Below, one piece after another: positions 8,663 to 16,796 of a stretch of 64,000 nt of DNA. The notes under the pieces were generated by a model that saw nothing but the letters and a program-made list of their open reading frames with translations, was not told the DNA's origin and ran no database searches. The translations under genes and the position numbers were made by a program. Every line of letters begins with the position of its first letter. The first letter of the stretch is position 1. The stretch is from Mycolicibacterium sp. (GTDB taxonomy: Bacteria; Actinomycetota; Actinomycetes; Mycobacteriales; Mycobacteriaceae), in assembly GCF_016462545.1 (NCBI RefSeq), contig NZ_JAEMTA010000015.1, positions 33,221 to 97,220 on the forward strand, read 5' to 3'.

Positions 8663-8677
8663 TGTGGAAAATTCACA
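8663..8677 (-). promoter_or_regulatory. Putative DeoR operator, proximal copy
   Basis: On the minus strand the site reads TGTGAATTTTCCACA. It matches the distal copy at 8726-8740 in 13 of 15 bases, and itself has TGTG/CACA ends. It sits about 20 bp before the DeoR start codon, where a repressor would block transcription or elongation. DeoR-family proteins commonly bind repeated short sites in their own promoter. Function is inferred from repetition and position. Confidence 0.55.
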
Positions 8678-8725
8678 GGATGGCTCTCCGTATTGGGGCG
8701 TTTCGATTGCTTTGGCGGGCTGCGG

Positions 8726-8740
8726 TGTGAATTTACAACA
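8726..8740 (+). promoter_or_regulatory. Putative DeoR operator, distal copy
   Basis: The site reads TGTGAATTTACAACA on the plus strand and is the inverted partner of the proximal site at 8663-8677. The centres are 63 bp apart, close to six helical turns, which would allow looping by a multimeric repressor. It also lies about 75 bp before the divergent DUF389 gene, so it could affect both directions. Confidence 0.5.
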
Positions 8741-8812
8741 AACGTGTGTGGCATGCCCACATTTAGCGGCAGATTGATTGGCTCATCCACGCCAGCGGCT
8801 AACGTGCGCCCC

Positions 8813-9742
8813 GTGCTGCACTTGCGCATCATCGCGCCCGAGGACCTTCGCGACGACGTGATCGGCGTCCTGCGTAGCGAGGTGGGGGTGGCGAACCTCC
8901 TGCTGTACCCGGGTGCGGCCATCGACCCGGTGGGCGACGAGATCACGGCGGACGTGGCACGCGAGTGCGCCAATGGGCTCATCACACGGCTGAAGGCACT
9001 GGACGTGCAGCACCGCGGCGCGATCACGCTTCAGGTGCTGGACACCGTCCTGTCGACGAGGGCCCACGCGGCCGAAGACGATGCCGAGGGCGATCCGGCC
9101 GATGCCCTGCTGTGGGACGAGCTGATCGCGCGGACCCGCGAGGAGTCGACAGTGTCGGTCACGTTCGTGACGTTCCTGACGCTGGCCTGCTTGATCGCAG
9201 CGATCGGTGCGGTGACCGACTCGACCGTCACCGTCGTCGGCGCCATGGTGCTCGGCCCCGAGTTCGGGCCCCTGGCGGCGATCGCGGTGGCGATCGTCCA
9301 GCGGCGGTGGGACCTTGCCCGTCGCCCACTTCTGGCCCTGGCGGTCGGCTTTCCGGTCGCGATGGGATTCACCGCGCTGGCCACGTTCGCGGGACAGGCC
9401 GTCGGCTGGGTCAGCCTCGACACCGTTCGGAACATCACCGAAGTGGACTTCATCTTTCAGGTCGGCCCGGTGTCGCTGGTGGTCGCCCTGCTGGCCGGCG
9501 CTGCGGGCATGCTCTCGCTGGTCTCGGCCAAGTCCGCCGCGCTCGTCGGCGTGTTCATCTCCGTCACCACGGTGCCGGCGGCTGGGTTTGCCGTAGTGGC
9601 CGCGATCCTCGGCGATTGGCACGTCGCTGGGCAGTCGGCGATCCAGCTCGTGGTGAACCTGCTCGGCATCGTCGTGGCGGGGGTGGCCGTGCTCGTGGTG
9701 CGACCACGCGGCAACTTGATTCCGCGTTCGGCCCAGACCTGA
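8813..9742 (+). CDS. DUF389 membrane protein
   Basis: A 309-residue protein of the DUF389 (TIGR00341-like) family, function unknown. The N-terminal soluble part (MLHLRIIAPEDL, about 110 residues) is followed by about six hydrophobic segments, including the conserved AIGAVTDSTVTVVGAMVLGP segment and a VAIVQRRW loop. GTG 8813 is chosen because family members begin at the same HLR strand; GTG 8804 or ATG 8753 are alternatives. It is divergent from the DeoR operon. It ends 63 bp before the transglutaminase/amidoligase operon, with a hairpin between, so membership in that operon is uncertain. Confidence 0.83.
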   Translation: MLHLRIIAPEDLRDDVIGVLRSEVGVANLLLYPGAAIDPVGDEITADVARECANGLITRLKALDVQHRGAITLQVLDTVLSTRAHAAEDDAEGDPADALLWDELIARTREESTVSVTFVTFLTLACLIAAIGAVTDSTVTVVGAMVLGPEFGPLAAIAVAIVQRRWDLARRPLLALAVGFPVAMGFTALATFAGQAVGWVSLDTVRNITEVDFIFQVGPVSLVVALLAGAAGMLSLVSAKSAALVGVFISVTTVPAAGFAVVAAILGDWHVAGQSAIQLVVNLLGIVVAGVAVLVVRPRGNLIPRSAQT

Positions 9743-9750
9743 CGGCGGCG

Positions 9751-9789
9751 ACACCGGGCACTCGCCACATGCGGCGCAGTGTCGGGTGT
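9751..9789 (+). terminator. Hairpin between DUF389 gene and amidoligase operon
   Basis: ACACCGGGCACT at 9751-9762 pairs with AGTGTCGGGTGT at 9778-9789 in 10 of 12 positions, with an inner GCC/GGC pair extending the stem. No T-run follows, as is common in mycobacteria. It ends right before the Shine-Dalgarno region of the next gene, so it could either terminate DUF389 transcription or structure the leader. Confidence 0.4.
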
Positions 9790-9805
9790 GGTGGGATCAA
9801 CGCCT

Positions 9806-12800
9806 ATGGGTATCAAGGTGGCGCTGGAGCATCGCACCAGCTACACGTTCGACCGACTGGTAGAGGTCTTTCCACACGTCGTCCGTCTGCGTCCGGCTCC
9901 ACACTCGCGAACCCCGATCGAGGCCTATTCGCTCCAGGTCGAGCCCGCCGATCACTTCGTCAACTGGCAGCAGGATGCCTTCGGAAACTTCTTGGCCCGG
10001 TTGGTGTTTCCGACCCGCACGCGCGAGCTCACCATCACCGTCGGCCTGATCGCCGACCTGAAGGTGATCAATCCCTTCGACTTCTTCATCGAGGACTTCG
10101 CCGAGACCTGGCCCTTCGAGTATCCGAAGGCGCTGTTGGAAGACCTCAAGCCCTACCTGCGGCCGGTCGACGAGGACGATGAGGGCTCGGGCCCCGGCGA
10201 GCTGACGAAGGACTGGGTCAGGAACTTCGTCGTGCGCCCCGGCACGCGCACCATCGACTTCCTGGTCGCGCTGAACGGGGCGATCAACGCCGACGTCGGC
10301 TACAGCCTGCGCATGGAGCCCGGCGTCCAGACGCCGGACTTCACCCTGCGGACCGCCATCGGATCGTGCCGTGACTCGGCCTGGCTGATGGTGTCGGTGC
10401 TGCGAGAACTCGGCTTGGCGGCGCGTTTCGTCTCGGGCTATCTGGTTCAGCTGACGTCCGACGTGCAGGCCCTCGACGGCGGCCCGTCGGGACCGGTGGC
10501 AGACTTCACCGACCTCCACGCCTGGACCGAGGTCTACATTCCGGGGGCGGGCTGGATCGGGCTCGACCCCACCTCGGCGCTGTTCGCCGGGGAAGGCCAC
10601 ATCCCGCTGTCGGCCACACCGCATCCGGCCTCGGCCGCCCCGATCACGGGTGCCACCGAGCCGTGCGAGACGACGCTGGACTTCTCCAACATCGTCACCC
10701 GGGTGCACGAGGATCCGCGTGTCACGCTGCCGTACACGCCGGCCGCATGGGACTCGATCGTCGAGTTGGGCGCCACCGTCGACGCCCGGATGGCCGCCGG
10801 AGACGTCCGACTGACCATGGGGGGCGAGCCGACCTTCGTGTCGATCGACAACCAGGTCGACCCCGAATGGACGACCGACGCCGACGGGCCACACAAGCGT
10901 GAACGCGCGTCGGTCTTGGCCGCCCGGCTCAAGGCGCTCTGGGCGCCGCAGGGCCTGGTGCAGCGCAACCAGGGCAAGTGGTACCCCGGAGAACCCTTGC
11001 CGCGCTGGCAGATTGGCCTGCACTGGCGTGCCGATGGACAACCGCTCTGGGTGAACGACGCGCTGCTGGCAGACCCGTGGGCCGTGCAGAAGGCTGACCC
11101 CGTTGCACCCGATTCCGGGCTTCGCGTCCTCTCCGCCATCGCCGCCGGCCTAGGCCTGCCCGCCACGCAGGTGCGGCCCGCGTTCGAAGACCCCCTCAGC
11201 CGGCTGGCCGCGTCGGTGCGCCAGCCCGCGGGCGAACGGGTCGTCGATGCCGACGACCTCGAGTCCGACGCCCCTGGCGCGAGAGCCGACCTCTTGGCGC
11301 GGCTGGACGAATCCGTGACCGAGCCGAGCGCCTACGTGCTCCCGCTGCACCGCCGTGAGGACGATGCTGGCTGGGCGAGTGCGGATTGGCGCTTGCGCCG
11401 AGGGCGAATCGTGCTGCTGGAGGGGGATTCGCCTGCAGGTCTGCGACTCCCGCTGGATGCGATCAGCTGGGAGCCTCCGCCCCCGCCCCGGGAGGCGGAC
11501 CCGCTGGCTCCCCGCGGCACGCTCGTCGACGGCGTCGACGTCGAGGATGCCGAGGTCGAGGATGCCGAGGGCGCTCCCATCACCGCCATGGTTGCCGAGG
11601 TGCGTGACGGGGTGCTCTACGTCTTCCTGCCGCCAACCGAGGAACTCGAGCACTTCGTCGACGTCGTCGCGCGCCTGGAGGCGGCTGCCGCCAAGGCCGA
11701 CTGCCCTGTCGTGGTGGAGGGGTACGGCCCGCCGCCCGACGCCCGTCTGACGTCCATGTCGGTGACGCCGGATCCCGGCGTCATCGAGGTCAACGTCGCG
11801 CCGACGGTCAGTTTCGCCGCGCAGCGCGAACAACTCGAGACCCTGTACGAACAAGCCCGACTCGCGCGGTTGTCGACCGAGTCCTTCGACGTCGACGGCA
11901 CGCACGGCGGAACCGGCGGCGGCAACCACATCACCCTCGGTGGCATCACCCCGGCTGAATCGCCGATGCTGCGCAGGCCCGATCTGCTGGTGTCGATGCT
12001 GACCTATTGGCAGCGGCACCCGTCACTGTCGTATCTGTTCTCCGGACGCTTCATCGGCACCACCTCGCAGGCGCCGCGCGTCGACGAGGGGCGATCGGAG
12101 GCGCTGTACGAACTCGAGATCGCGTTCGCCGAGATCGACCGGTTGACACGGGATTCCGCGACGCCGAAGCCGGAACTTGGTCATTCCGCAAGCTCCATTC
12201 CGTGGGTCACCGATCGCGCGTTGCGCCACCTGCTCACCGACATCACCGGCAACACCCACCGCGCCGAGTTCTGCATCGACAAGCTCTACAGCCCCGATAG
12301 CGCGCGGGGGCGACTCGGTCTGCTGGAGTTGCGTGGCTTCGAGATGCCGCCGCACTTTCAGATGGCGATGGTGCAGTCCCTGCTGGTGCGGTCGCTGGTG
12401 GCCTGGTTCTGGGACGAGCCGCTGCGTGCGCCACTGATTCGTCACGGCGCCAACCTGCACGGTCGATACCTGCTGCCGCACTTCATCATTCAGGACATCG
12501 CCGACGTTGCCGCCGATCTGCGGGCGCACGGCATCGACTTCGACACCAGTTGGCTCGACCCCTTCACCGAGTTCCGCTTCCCGCGTGTCGGCACGGCGGT
12601 GTTCGATGGTGTCGAAATCGAGCTCCGCGGCGCGATCGAGCCGTGGAACGTCCTCGGCGAGGAGTCCACGGCGGGCGGCACGGCACGCTACGTCGACTCG
12701 TCGGTCGAACGTCTCCAGGTCCGGCTGATCGGGGCGGATCGGCACCGCTACGTCGTGACGGCCAACGGACACCCGATCCCCCTGCTGGCCACCAGCAATA

Positions 12801-13153
12801 CCGACGTCCAGGTTGGGGGTGTCCGGTTCCGCGCCTGGCAGCCGCCGAGTGCGCTGCACCCCACCATCACCGTGGACAGCCCGCTGCGATTCGAGCTGAT
12901 CGACACCGCCACCGGAACCTCGCGCGGGGGATGCACCTATCACGTGAGCCATCCCGGTGGACGGTCGTACGACAACCCGCCCATCAACGCCGTCGAGGCG
13001 GAATCGCGGCGCGGCAGGCGCTTCGAGGCCACCGGGTTCACTCCCGGCCGGGTCGACATGTCCGTCATCAGGGAGAAGCAAGCACGCCAGTCCACCGACG
13101 TGGGCGCGCCGGGCATCGTGGATCTTCGCCGGGTGCGTACCGTTCTGCGGTGA
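9806..13153 (+). CDS. Transglutaminase-like / DUF2126 amidoligase fusion protein
   Basis: A very large protein of 1115 residues. Residues 1-100 form the bacterial transglutaminase N-terminal beta domain. The cysteine-protease-like core follows, with Cys188 in GSCRDSAWL, His238 in DLHAWTEVY and Asp254 in GLDPTS. From about residue 335 the DUF2126 domain begins (GEPTFVSIDN, NQGKWYPGEPLPRW, GGTGGGNHITLGG, then HRAEFCIDKLYSP). This domain is classed as a putative amidoligase related to the glutamine synthetase/COOH-NH2 ligase fold. ATG 9806 follows GGTGGGAT. Its stop overlaps the start of the ATP-grasp gene by one base. It probably makes or breaks amide bonds on a peptide or protein; the substrate is unknown. 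Confidence 0.9.
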   Translation: MGIKVALEHRTSYTFDRLVEVFPHVVRLRPAPHSRTPIEAYSLQVEPADHFVNWQQDAFGNFLARLVFPTRTRELTITVGLIADLKVINPFDFFIEDFAETWPFEYPKALLEDLKPYLRPVDEDDEGSGPGELTKDWVRNFVVRPGTRTIDFLVALNGAINADVGYSLRMEPGVQTPDFTLRTAIGSCRDSAWLMVSVLRELGLAARFVSGYLVQLTSDVQALDGGPSGPVADFTDLHAWTEVYIPGAGWIGLDPTSALFAGEGHIPLSATPHPASAAPITGATEPCETTLDFSNIVTRVHEDPRVTLPYTPAAWDSIVELGATVDARMAAGDVRLTMGGEPTFVSIDNQVDPEWTTDADGPHKRERASVLAARLKALWAPQGLVQRNQGKWYPGEPLPRWQIGLHWRADGQPLWVNDALLADPWAVQKADPVAPDSGLRVLSAIAAGLGLPATQVRPAFEDPLSRLAASVRQPAGERVVDADDLESDAPGARADLLARLDESVTEPSAYVLPLHRREDDAGWASADWRLRRGRIVLLEGDSPAGLRLPLDAISWEPPPPPREADPLAPRGTLVDGVDVEDAEVEDAEGAPITAMVAEVRDGVLYVFLPPTEELEHFVDVVARLEAAAAKADCPVVVEGYGPPPDARLTSMSVTPDPGVIEVNVAPTVSFAAQREQLETLYEQARLARLSTESFDVDGTHGGTGGGNHITLGGITPAESPMLRRPDLLVSMLTYWQRHPSLSYLFSGRFIGTTSQAPRVDEGRSEALYELEIAFAEIDRLTRDSATPKPELGHSASSIPWVTDRALRHLLTDITGNTHRAEFCIDKLYSPDSARGRLGLLELRGFEMPPHFQMAMVQSLLVRSLVAWFWDEPLRAPLIRHGANLHGRYLLPHFIIQDIADVAADLRAHGIDFDTSWLDPFTEFRFPRVGTAVFDGVEIELRGAIEPWNVLGEESTAGGTARYVDSSVERLQVRLIGADRHRYVVTANGHPIPLLATSNTDVQVGGVRFRAWQPPSALHPTITVDSPLRFELIDTATGTSRGGCTYHVSHPGGRSYDNPPINAVEAESRRGRRFEATGFTPGRVDMSVIREKQARQSTDVGAPGIVDLRRVRTVLR

Positions 13154-15876
13154 TGGTCCTACGCACCAGCGGCCCGCCGGAGCCCATTTCCGCCGTAACC
13201 GGCGCCGGCTTCCCCAGTGGAAACGGCGCCGACGACCTGTTGGCGCAGTACCGTGCCGCCCGCGCCCAGCAATCCCTCTTCGACGTGCGCGGCGGGCCCA
13301 CCAGCGGCTACGACGAGTTCGTCGACCCGGCGGGCGACGTCCGCCCGGCATGGCAGGAACTGGCCGAGTGCGTGGGGGAGCGTGGCCGCATCGGCCTCGA
13401 CCGACTGCGCTCGGTGGTGCGTGGTCTGGTCGACAACGACGGCATCACCTTCATGCAGGTCGAACGTCCCAGAGAGCACGAGCGCAGCGGTTCCGGAGCG
13501 GGTTCCAGCGGCGACGCCGTCACCAACGGGGACGGCACGCAGGTTCCCGGTCCGTGGCATCTGGACGCGCTGCCTCTCATCATCTCGTCGGCCGACTGGG
13601 ACACCCTCGAATCCGGTCTGGTGCAGCGCTCCCGCGTGATGGACGCGGTCCTGACCGACCTCTACGGGGACCGCCGCTCCATCACCAGCGGGGTGCTGCC
13701 GCCGCAGCTGGTGTTCTCCCACCCCGGCTATCTCCGGGCCGCACGCGGGATCGCAGTGCCTGGTCGCCACCAACTGTTCCTGCACGGGGTAGACGTCAGC
13801 CGCGACGCCGCCGGTGAGTTCCTGGTCAACGCCGACTGGACGCAGGCGCCATCGGGCGCGGGGTACGCGCTCGCCGACCGGCGGGTCGTCGCGCACGCAT
13901 TCCCGGATCTCTACGAGCGGATCGGCCCGCGGCCCGCATCGCCGTGGGCGCAGGCGCTGCGACTGGCCCTCATCGACGCCGCACCGGAATCGGCGGAGGA
14001 ACCCGTCGTCGTGGTGCTCAGCCCGGGCATCCACTCCGAGACGGCGTTCGACCAGGCCTATCTGGCCAGCGTGCTGGGCTTCCCTCTGGTGGAGAGCGCC
14101 GACCTCGTCGTGCGGGATGGCAAGCTGTGGATGCGTTCACTCGGAACGCTCAAGCGTGTCGACGTCGTGCTGCGCCGGGTGGACGCCGCCTACGCGGATC
14201 CGCTCGATCTGCGGGCCGATTCGCGACTCGGCGTCGTCGGGCTCGTCGAAGTACTTCGACGCGGCGCTGTCACCGTCGTCAACACCCTCGGTAGCGGAAT
14301 CTTGGAAAGCCCTGGGCTGCAACGCTTCCTGCCCGAACTCGCCGAGCTGCTGCTGGGTGAGGGCCCGCAGTTGAACATGGCTCCGACGTACTGGGGTGGC
14401 ATCGACGTCGAAAGGTCACATCTGCTGAGTCATCTGACGTCCCTGCTCATCCGGCCGGTGAACGGAGGCGAGCCGATCGTCGGCCCGGCGTTGTCGAACG
14501 GTGAGCGTGACGAGTTGGCGGCACGGATCGGTGCCAGCCCGTGGCAGTGGGTGGGCCAGGAACTACCTCAGTTTGCCTCGGCGCCAACGGATCATGCATC
14601 CAACGGCTTGTCGGCAGGCAGCACCGGCATGCGACTGTTCACCGTCGCGCAGCGCGGCGGGTACGCCCCGATGGTCGGCGGCCTGGGCTACCTGCTCGCC
14701 CCTGGCAATGCCGCCTATCGGATGAACACCACTGCCGCCAAGGACATCTGGGTCCGAACGCCGACCCGCGCAACGGCCGAGCGGACGCCCGCGCCGCCCT
14801 CGGTGGACCTGCCTGCGATCACCCCGAGTCCGACCCGCGCGGTCAGCTCGCCGCGTGTGCTGTCCGACCTGTACTGGCTCGGCCGATACTCCGAGCGCGC
14901 GGAGAGCATGGCCAGACTCCTCGGCGTCACGCGGGAGCGCTACCACGAATTTAGGTACCGCCAGGACCTGCCGGGCAGCGAGTGCGTCCCGGTACTGCTC
15001 GCCGCGCTAGGCCGTATCACGGGCACCGATACCGGGGCCGCGGGGGACGACGCCGAGATGATCGCGATCGCGCCGACCACCCTGTGGTCCCTCACGGCCG
15101 ACCGTCATCGCGCCGGCTCATTGGCCCAGTCCGTGGAGCGCCTCGGCCTGTCCGCCCGCGCGGTGCGCGACCAGATGTCGAACGACACGTGGATGGTGCT
15201 CGCGGCGGTCGATCGTGCCGTCATGCGGCCGTCTCGGACCCCGCCCGAGTCTCACAGCGAGGGTGACGGCTACCTCGCTGCGGCCCACAGTCAGACGCTG
15301 GCCGGGATGCTGGCGCTGTCCGGCGTCGCAGCGGAGTCGATGGTGCACGACGTCGGCTGGACGATGATGGACATCGGCAAGCGCATCGAGCGCGGCATCT
15401 GGATGGCAGGTCTCATGCGCGCCACGCTGACCGAGGTCCGCAGTCCTGGTGCCGAGCAGACCATCACCGAGTCGACGTTGGTGGCGTGCGAGTCGTCGGT
15501 GAGCTACCGACGCCGCACCCTCGGAAAGGTCAGCGTCGCCGCGGTGGCCGACCTGGTGCTGTTCGACGAGGAGAACCCACGCTCGCTGGCGTACCAGTTC
15601 GAACGGCTGCGCGTGAACCTCAAGGCGCTGCCCTCGTCGTCCGGCTCCACCCGACCGGAACGGCTCATCGACGAAGTGGCGGCGCGGCTGCGACGACTCG
15701 ATCCGGCCGACCTCGAGGACATCACCGATGGCACGCGCGCCGAACTGGACGGCCTGCTCAACGGCATCCACACCGACCTGAGAGAACTGTCCCGCGTCAT
15801 CACCGCGACCCACCTCTCCCTGCCCGGCGGCATGCAGCCGCTGTGGGGCCCGGACGAGAGGAGGGCCCTGCCGTGA
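13153..15876 (+). CDS. Circularly permuted ATP-grasp / alpha-E domain fusion protein
   Basis: A 907-residue protein. Residues 1 to about 500 are the circularly permuted ATP-grasp domain (DUF404/407): ATDLYGDR-like region, HPGYLRAARGI, VVVLSPGIHSETAFDQAYLA and GILESPGLQRFLPELAELLL. From about residue 565 the alpha-E domain (DUF403) begins with LSDLYWLGRYSERAESMARL, followed by DIGKRIERGIWMAGL, carrying the conserved Glu-Arg pairs. ATP-grasp enzymes of this class are predicted carboxylate-amine ligases. The ATG overlaps the upstream stop (TGATG), and its own stop overlaps the next GTG, so all three are translated together. In many genomes the two domains are separate genes; here they are fused. 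Confidence 0.92.
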   Translation: MVLRTSGPPEPISAVTGAGFPSGNGADDLLAQYRAARAQQSLFDVRGGPTSGYDEFVDPAGDVRPAWQELAECVGERGRIGLDRLRSVVRGLVDNDGITFMQVERPREHERSGSGAGSSGDAVTNGDGTQVPGPWHLDALPLIISSADWDTLESGLVQRSRVMDAVLTDLYGDRRSITSGVLPPQLVFSHPGYLRAARGIAVPGRHQLFLHGVDVSRDAAGEFLVNADWTQAPSGAGYALADRRVVAHAFPDLYERIGPRPASPWAQALRLALIDAAPESAEEPVVVVLSPGIHSETAFDQAYLASVLGFPLVESADLVVRDGKLWMRSLGTLKRVDVVLRRVDAAYADPLDLRADSRLGVVGLVEVLRRGAVTVVNTLGSGILESPGLQRFLPELAELLLGEGPQLNMAPTYWGGIDVERSHLLSHLTSLLIRPVNGGEPIVGPALSNGERDELAARIGASPWQWVGQELPQFASAPTDHASNGLSAGSTGMRLFTVAQRGGYAPMVGGLGYLLAPGNAAYRMNTTAAKDIWVRTPTRATAERTPAPPSVDLPAITPSPTRAVSSPRVLSDLYWLGRYSERAESMARLLGVTRERYHEFRYRQDLPGSECVPVLLAALGRITGTDTGAAGDDAEMIAIAPTTLWSLTADRHRAGSLAQSVERLGLSARAVRDQMSNDTWMVLAAVDRAVMRPSRTPPESHSEGDGYLAAAHSQTLAGMLALSGVAAESMVHDVGWTMMDIGKRIERGIWMAGLMRATLTEVRSPGAEQTITESTLVACESSVSYRRRTLGKVSVAAVADLVLFDEENPRSLAYQFERLRVNLKALPSSSGSTRPERLIDEVAARLRRLDPADLEDITDGTRAELDGLLNGIHTDLRELSRVITATHLSLPGGMQPLWGPDERRALP

Positions 15877-16796
15877 CGGACGGTCCGACCTCCCCGGTGG
15901 GTACCAGGGCCTATGAAATCACCCACCGAACGATGTACCACTACTCGGACGACGTGACGAGTTCCTACGGTCGAGGGTTCCTCACGCCGCGTGATTCCAC
16001 CAGACAACGCTGCCTGACCCACGAGCTCACGATCGAGCCCGAGGCCGCCGACAGCTCGACGAGCAGGGACGGCTACGGAAACGTCAGCTCGTACTTCCAT
16101 GTCACCCAGCCCCATCGGGCCTTGACCATCACCAGCCACTCGATCGTCGAGGTCGATCCGCCGCCCGCGGGGCTCTACTCGAGCAGATCGGCGATGGCGC
16201 CGTGGGAGATCGCCCGGCCGGTCGGCACCGACGGTGCTCTGGCGGTCGAGTTCACCCTCGATCTGCAGCCGCCGGAGATCACCGAGGCCCTCCGCGAGTA
16301 CGCCGCCCCGACGTTCCAACCCGAACGACCCCTGATCGACGTGCTTCGGGATCTCAACGCCCGGATCAACCACGACTTCACCTACCGTTCGGGTTCGACG
16401 ACGGTGTCCACCCAGGTGGCAGAGGTTTTGGCCGCAGGCGAGGGGGTATGTCAGGATTTCGCGCGGCTCGCGATCGCCTGCCTGCGCGCCAATGGTCTGG
16501 CCGCGAGCTACGTCTCGGGCTACCTCGCGACGGACCCACCTCCTGGAAGGGAACGCATGGTTGGGATCGACGCCACACACGCCTGGGCATCGGTGTGGAC
16601 ACCGCAGAATCAATGGTTGGGATTCGACCCGACCAACGACCAAATGGTCGACGAGCGTTACGTGGTAGTCGGTTTCGGCCGCGACTACGCCGACGTTCCG
16701 CCGTTGCGGGGCATCATCTACACCGATTCCGAGAGCAGCAAGATCGACGTATCCGTCGACGTGGCCCCCTTCGCCGGAGGAATCCTCCATGCGTGA
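15873..16796 (+). CDS. Transglutaminase family protein
   Basis: A 307-residue protein with the bacterial transglutaminase N domain (TMYHYSDDVTSSYGRGFL) followed by the core. The triad is intact: Cys193 in GEGVCQDFARL, His236 in ATHAWASVW and Asp252 in GFDPTND. Bacterial members act mostly as peptidases or amide-bond transferases rather than classical protein cross-linkers. GTG 15873 overlaps the stop of the ATP-grasp gene by four bases, and the gene overlaps the metallopeptidase gene by eight. A second transglutaminase core in one operon suggests distinct steps on the same peptide product. Confidence 0.93.
   Translation: MTDGPTSPVGTRAYEITHRTMYHYSDDVTSSYGRGFLTPRDSTRQRCLTHELTIEPEAADSSTSRDGYGNVSSYFHVTQPHRALTITSHSIVEVDPPPAGLYSSRSAMAPWEIARPVGTDGALAVEFTLDLQPPEITEALREYAAPTFQPERPLIDVLRDLNARINHDFTYRSGSTTVSTQVAEVLAAGEGVCQDFARLAIACLRANGLAASYVSGYLATDPPPGRERMVGIDATHAWASVWTPQNQWLGFDPTNDQMVDERYVVVGFGRDYADVPPLRGIIYTDSESSKIDVSVDVAPFAGGILHA

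Noticed and set aside
8753..8812. Earlier start (ATG 8753) for the DUF389 protein
   Set aside because: It would add 20 residues not seen at family N-termini, which begin at the HLR strand; there is no good ribosome site.
12023..13351. 442-codon minus-strand frame across the amidoligase gene end
   Set aside because: No motif and typical shadow composition; the plus-strand genes are coupled and intact.
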